This document shows positions 63,131 through 64,000 of a stretch of 64,000 nucleotides of DNA, piece by piece; position 1 is the stretch's first letter, and every line of letters begins with the position of its first letter. The position numbers and the translations under genes are program-made. The stretch spans positions 1,603,901-1,667,900 of the forward strand of contig CM035228.1 in assembly GCA_020226215.1 (NCBI GenBank). Reading direction: 5' to 3'. The notes under the pieces were generated by a model. That model searched no databases, was not told the DNA's origin, and was given only the letters and a program-made list of their open reading frames with translations. This DNA is from Sindora glabra. Its lineage: Eukaryota > Streptophyta > Magnoliopsida > Fabales > Fabaceae.

Positions 63131-63845
63131 AGCAGTCAAAGCATTGATGTAGTGGTCATCTTTAAGTCGCTTATTTCCTATTTTGGCTGTCATCTGGTGC
63201 CAAGTTTCTGAGAGTTTCAATTATATATTTTGCCATTTCTTAAATGTCTCTTGTCATGGAAAATTTATTATCAATGTTGAGCTATATTTGTGGTATGAAG
63301 CCAGCTTGGATGTTCCCTCTGTAATTTAAAGAGCGTTTGAAGGCACCGTTTGCTGCATATAGTGGCAGGCAGTACTGCTGTAGAATTTCTAAGTTCCGTG
63401 TCAAATCTAAATGGTTAATAAGAGTGGCCTCACTCACATTTCTTTTGGATTGCAATTTTGGCAATTATTCATGGTACACTGGTTTTTTTTGGCCTTTGAT
63501 TGGTCTGTTATCTATGTCACGAAGTATTAAAGATTATTTGTTTCCAGAAGTAGCATCTTAAGTGCAATTTCTTGAGAGGTAAAAAATCATTGAGTTATTT
63601 GGTTGTTCATTTAGTTATTAAAATAAAGAAAGTTTTACTTCATACAAATCGTAAGCTATTTGATTACTCATTGATAACAAAAACTTCCTATATCTTTAAA
63701 ACTAGAAAACTCTCTTTATTTAATTTATTTAATAATTATTTAATCTTTTTATCTTCACAATTTGAAAAGTATAGTGAATAAAATTTTTTAATGATAAATA
63801 TAATTTATTAATTATATAATAAACAAAATAGATTGAGTATTTTAT
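63131..63845 (+). other. 3' UTR and downstream DNA of the epimerase gene
   Basis: Balanced composition to about 63560, then AT-rich. The 3' UTR probably ends within the first 200-400 bases; I do not assign the polyadenylation site. The open frames here do not resemble known proteins. Confidence 0.45.
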
Positions 63846-64000
63846 AGAAGAGTTTAAATTCTATTCACTGACAGTGTATAGGAGTTTTACACTGTCAACT
63901 AATTATGTAATGACAAGCTATTAAATTATTCAATTAAAGAAATGATTAATTATTTTTCTTCAATTAAAATAATTAATTAAATAAAAATAAAAAATTCAAT
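63846..64000. mobile_element. Partial palindromic element at the window edge
   Basis: Starts AAGAGTTTAAATTCTATTCA, then GTGTATAGGAGTTTTACACTG. The FAGTTTAAAT-type arm and TTTTACACT core recall the MITE family at 55195-55387, but the copy runs off the window. Confidence 0.35.

Noticed and set aside
1..64000. A biosynthetic or defence gene cluster
   Set aside because: The four intact genes belong to unrelated pathways, with different orientations and promoters; no shared system is supported.

Overview
The window is plant nuclear DNA, from a eudicot. The intron-rich genes encode plant-specific families: a subfamily XI bHLH factor, a PLS-class PPR protein, a group C bZIP factor, a plastid TatA relic and GDP-mannose 3,5-epimerase. 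The intergenic DNA is very AT-rich and full of plant transposon types (copia, Mutator-like, small palindromic elements). I cannot name the species from sequence alone.

Layout. 0.27-3.65 kb (-): a seven-exon UNE12/bHLH7-like transcription factor. 4.2-10.0 kb: two diverged direct repeats of about 0.9 kb, each with a TATA box, around 4 kb with no gene, like a non-autonomous LTR element. 10-13.4 kb: AT-rich DNA with small palindromic elements and a short unidentified coding-like island. 13,464-19,866 (-): a decayed Ty1/copia element with both LTRs, a primer-binding site and the 5-bp target duplication TTGGC. 20.1-21.2 kb (-): a TatA (Tha4) pseudogene. 21,331-33,830: a 12,500-bp Mutator-like element (MULE) with long terminal inverted repeats and a perfect 9-bp target duplication TCTTGAAGG. 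It carries broken mudrA transposase and plant-mobile-domain genes on the minus strand, and arrays of GGCGCC palindromes near its ends. 33.8-39.4 kb: AT-rich repeats. 39,425-40,858 (+): an intronless E-type PPR gene. 41,072-45,622 (-): a six-exon bZIP63-like gene, convergent with the PPR gene (213 bp between the stop codons) and containing one GC-AG intron. 45.6-59.6 kb: AT-rich, repeat-dominated DNA without a recognisable gene. 59.9-63.3 kb (+): a complete GDP-mannose 3,5-epimerase gene with an intron in its 5' UTR.

Four genes look intact: bHLH, PPR, bZIP and epimerase. They serve unrelated pathways (transcription, organellar RNA editing, energy/stress signalling, ascorbate and cell-wall precursors), so this is an ordinary plant gene neighbourhood and not a cluster. 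The most interesting part is 13.4-33.9 kb, where a copia element and a large MULE flank a dead TatA copy. The MULE is well bounded, pairs a transposase with a plant mobile domain protein, and shows a decay pattern that fits deamination of methylated cytosine.
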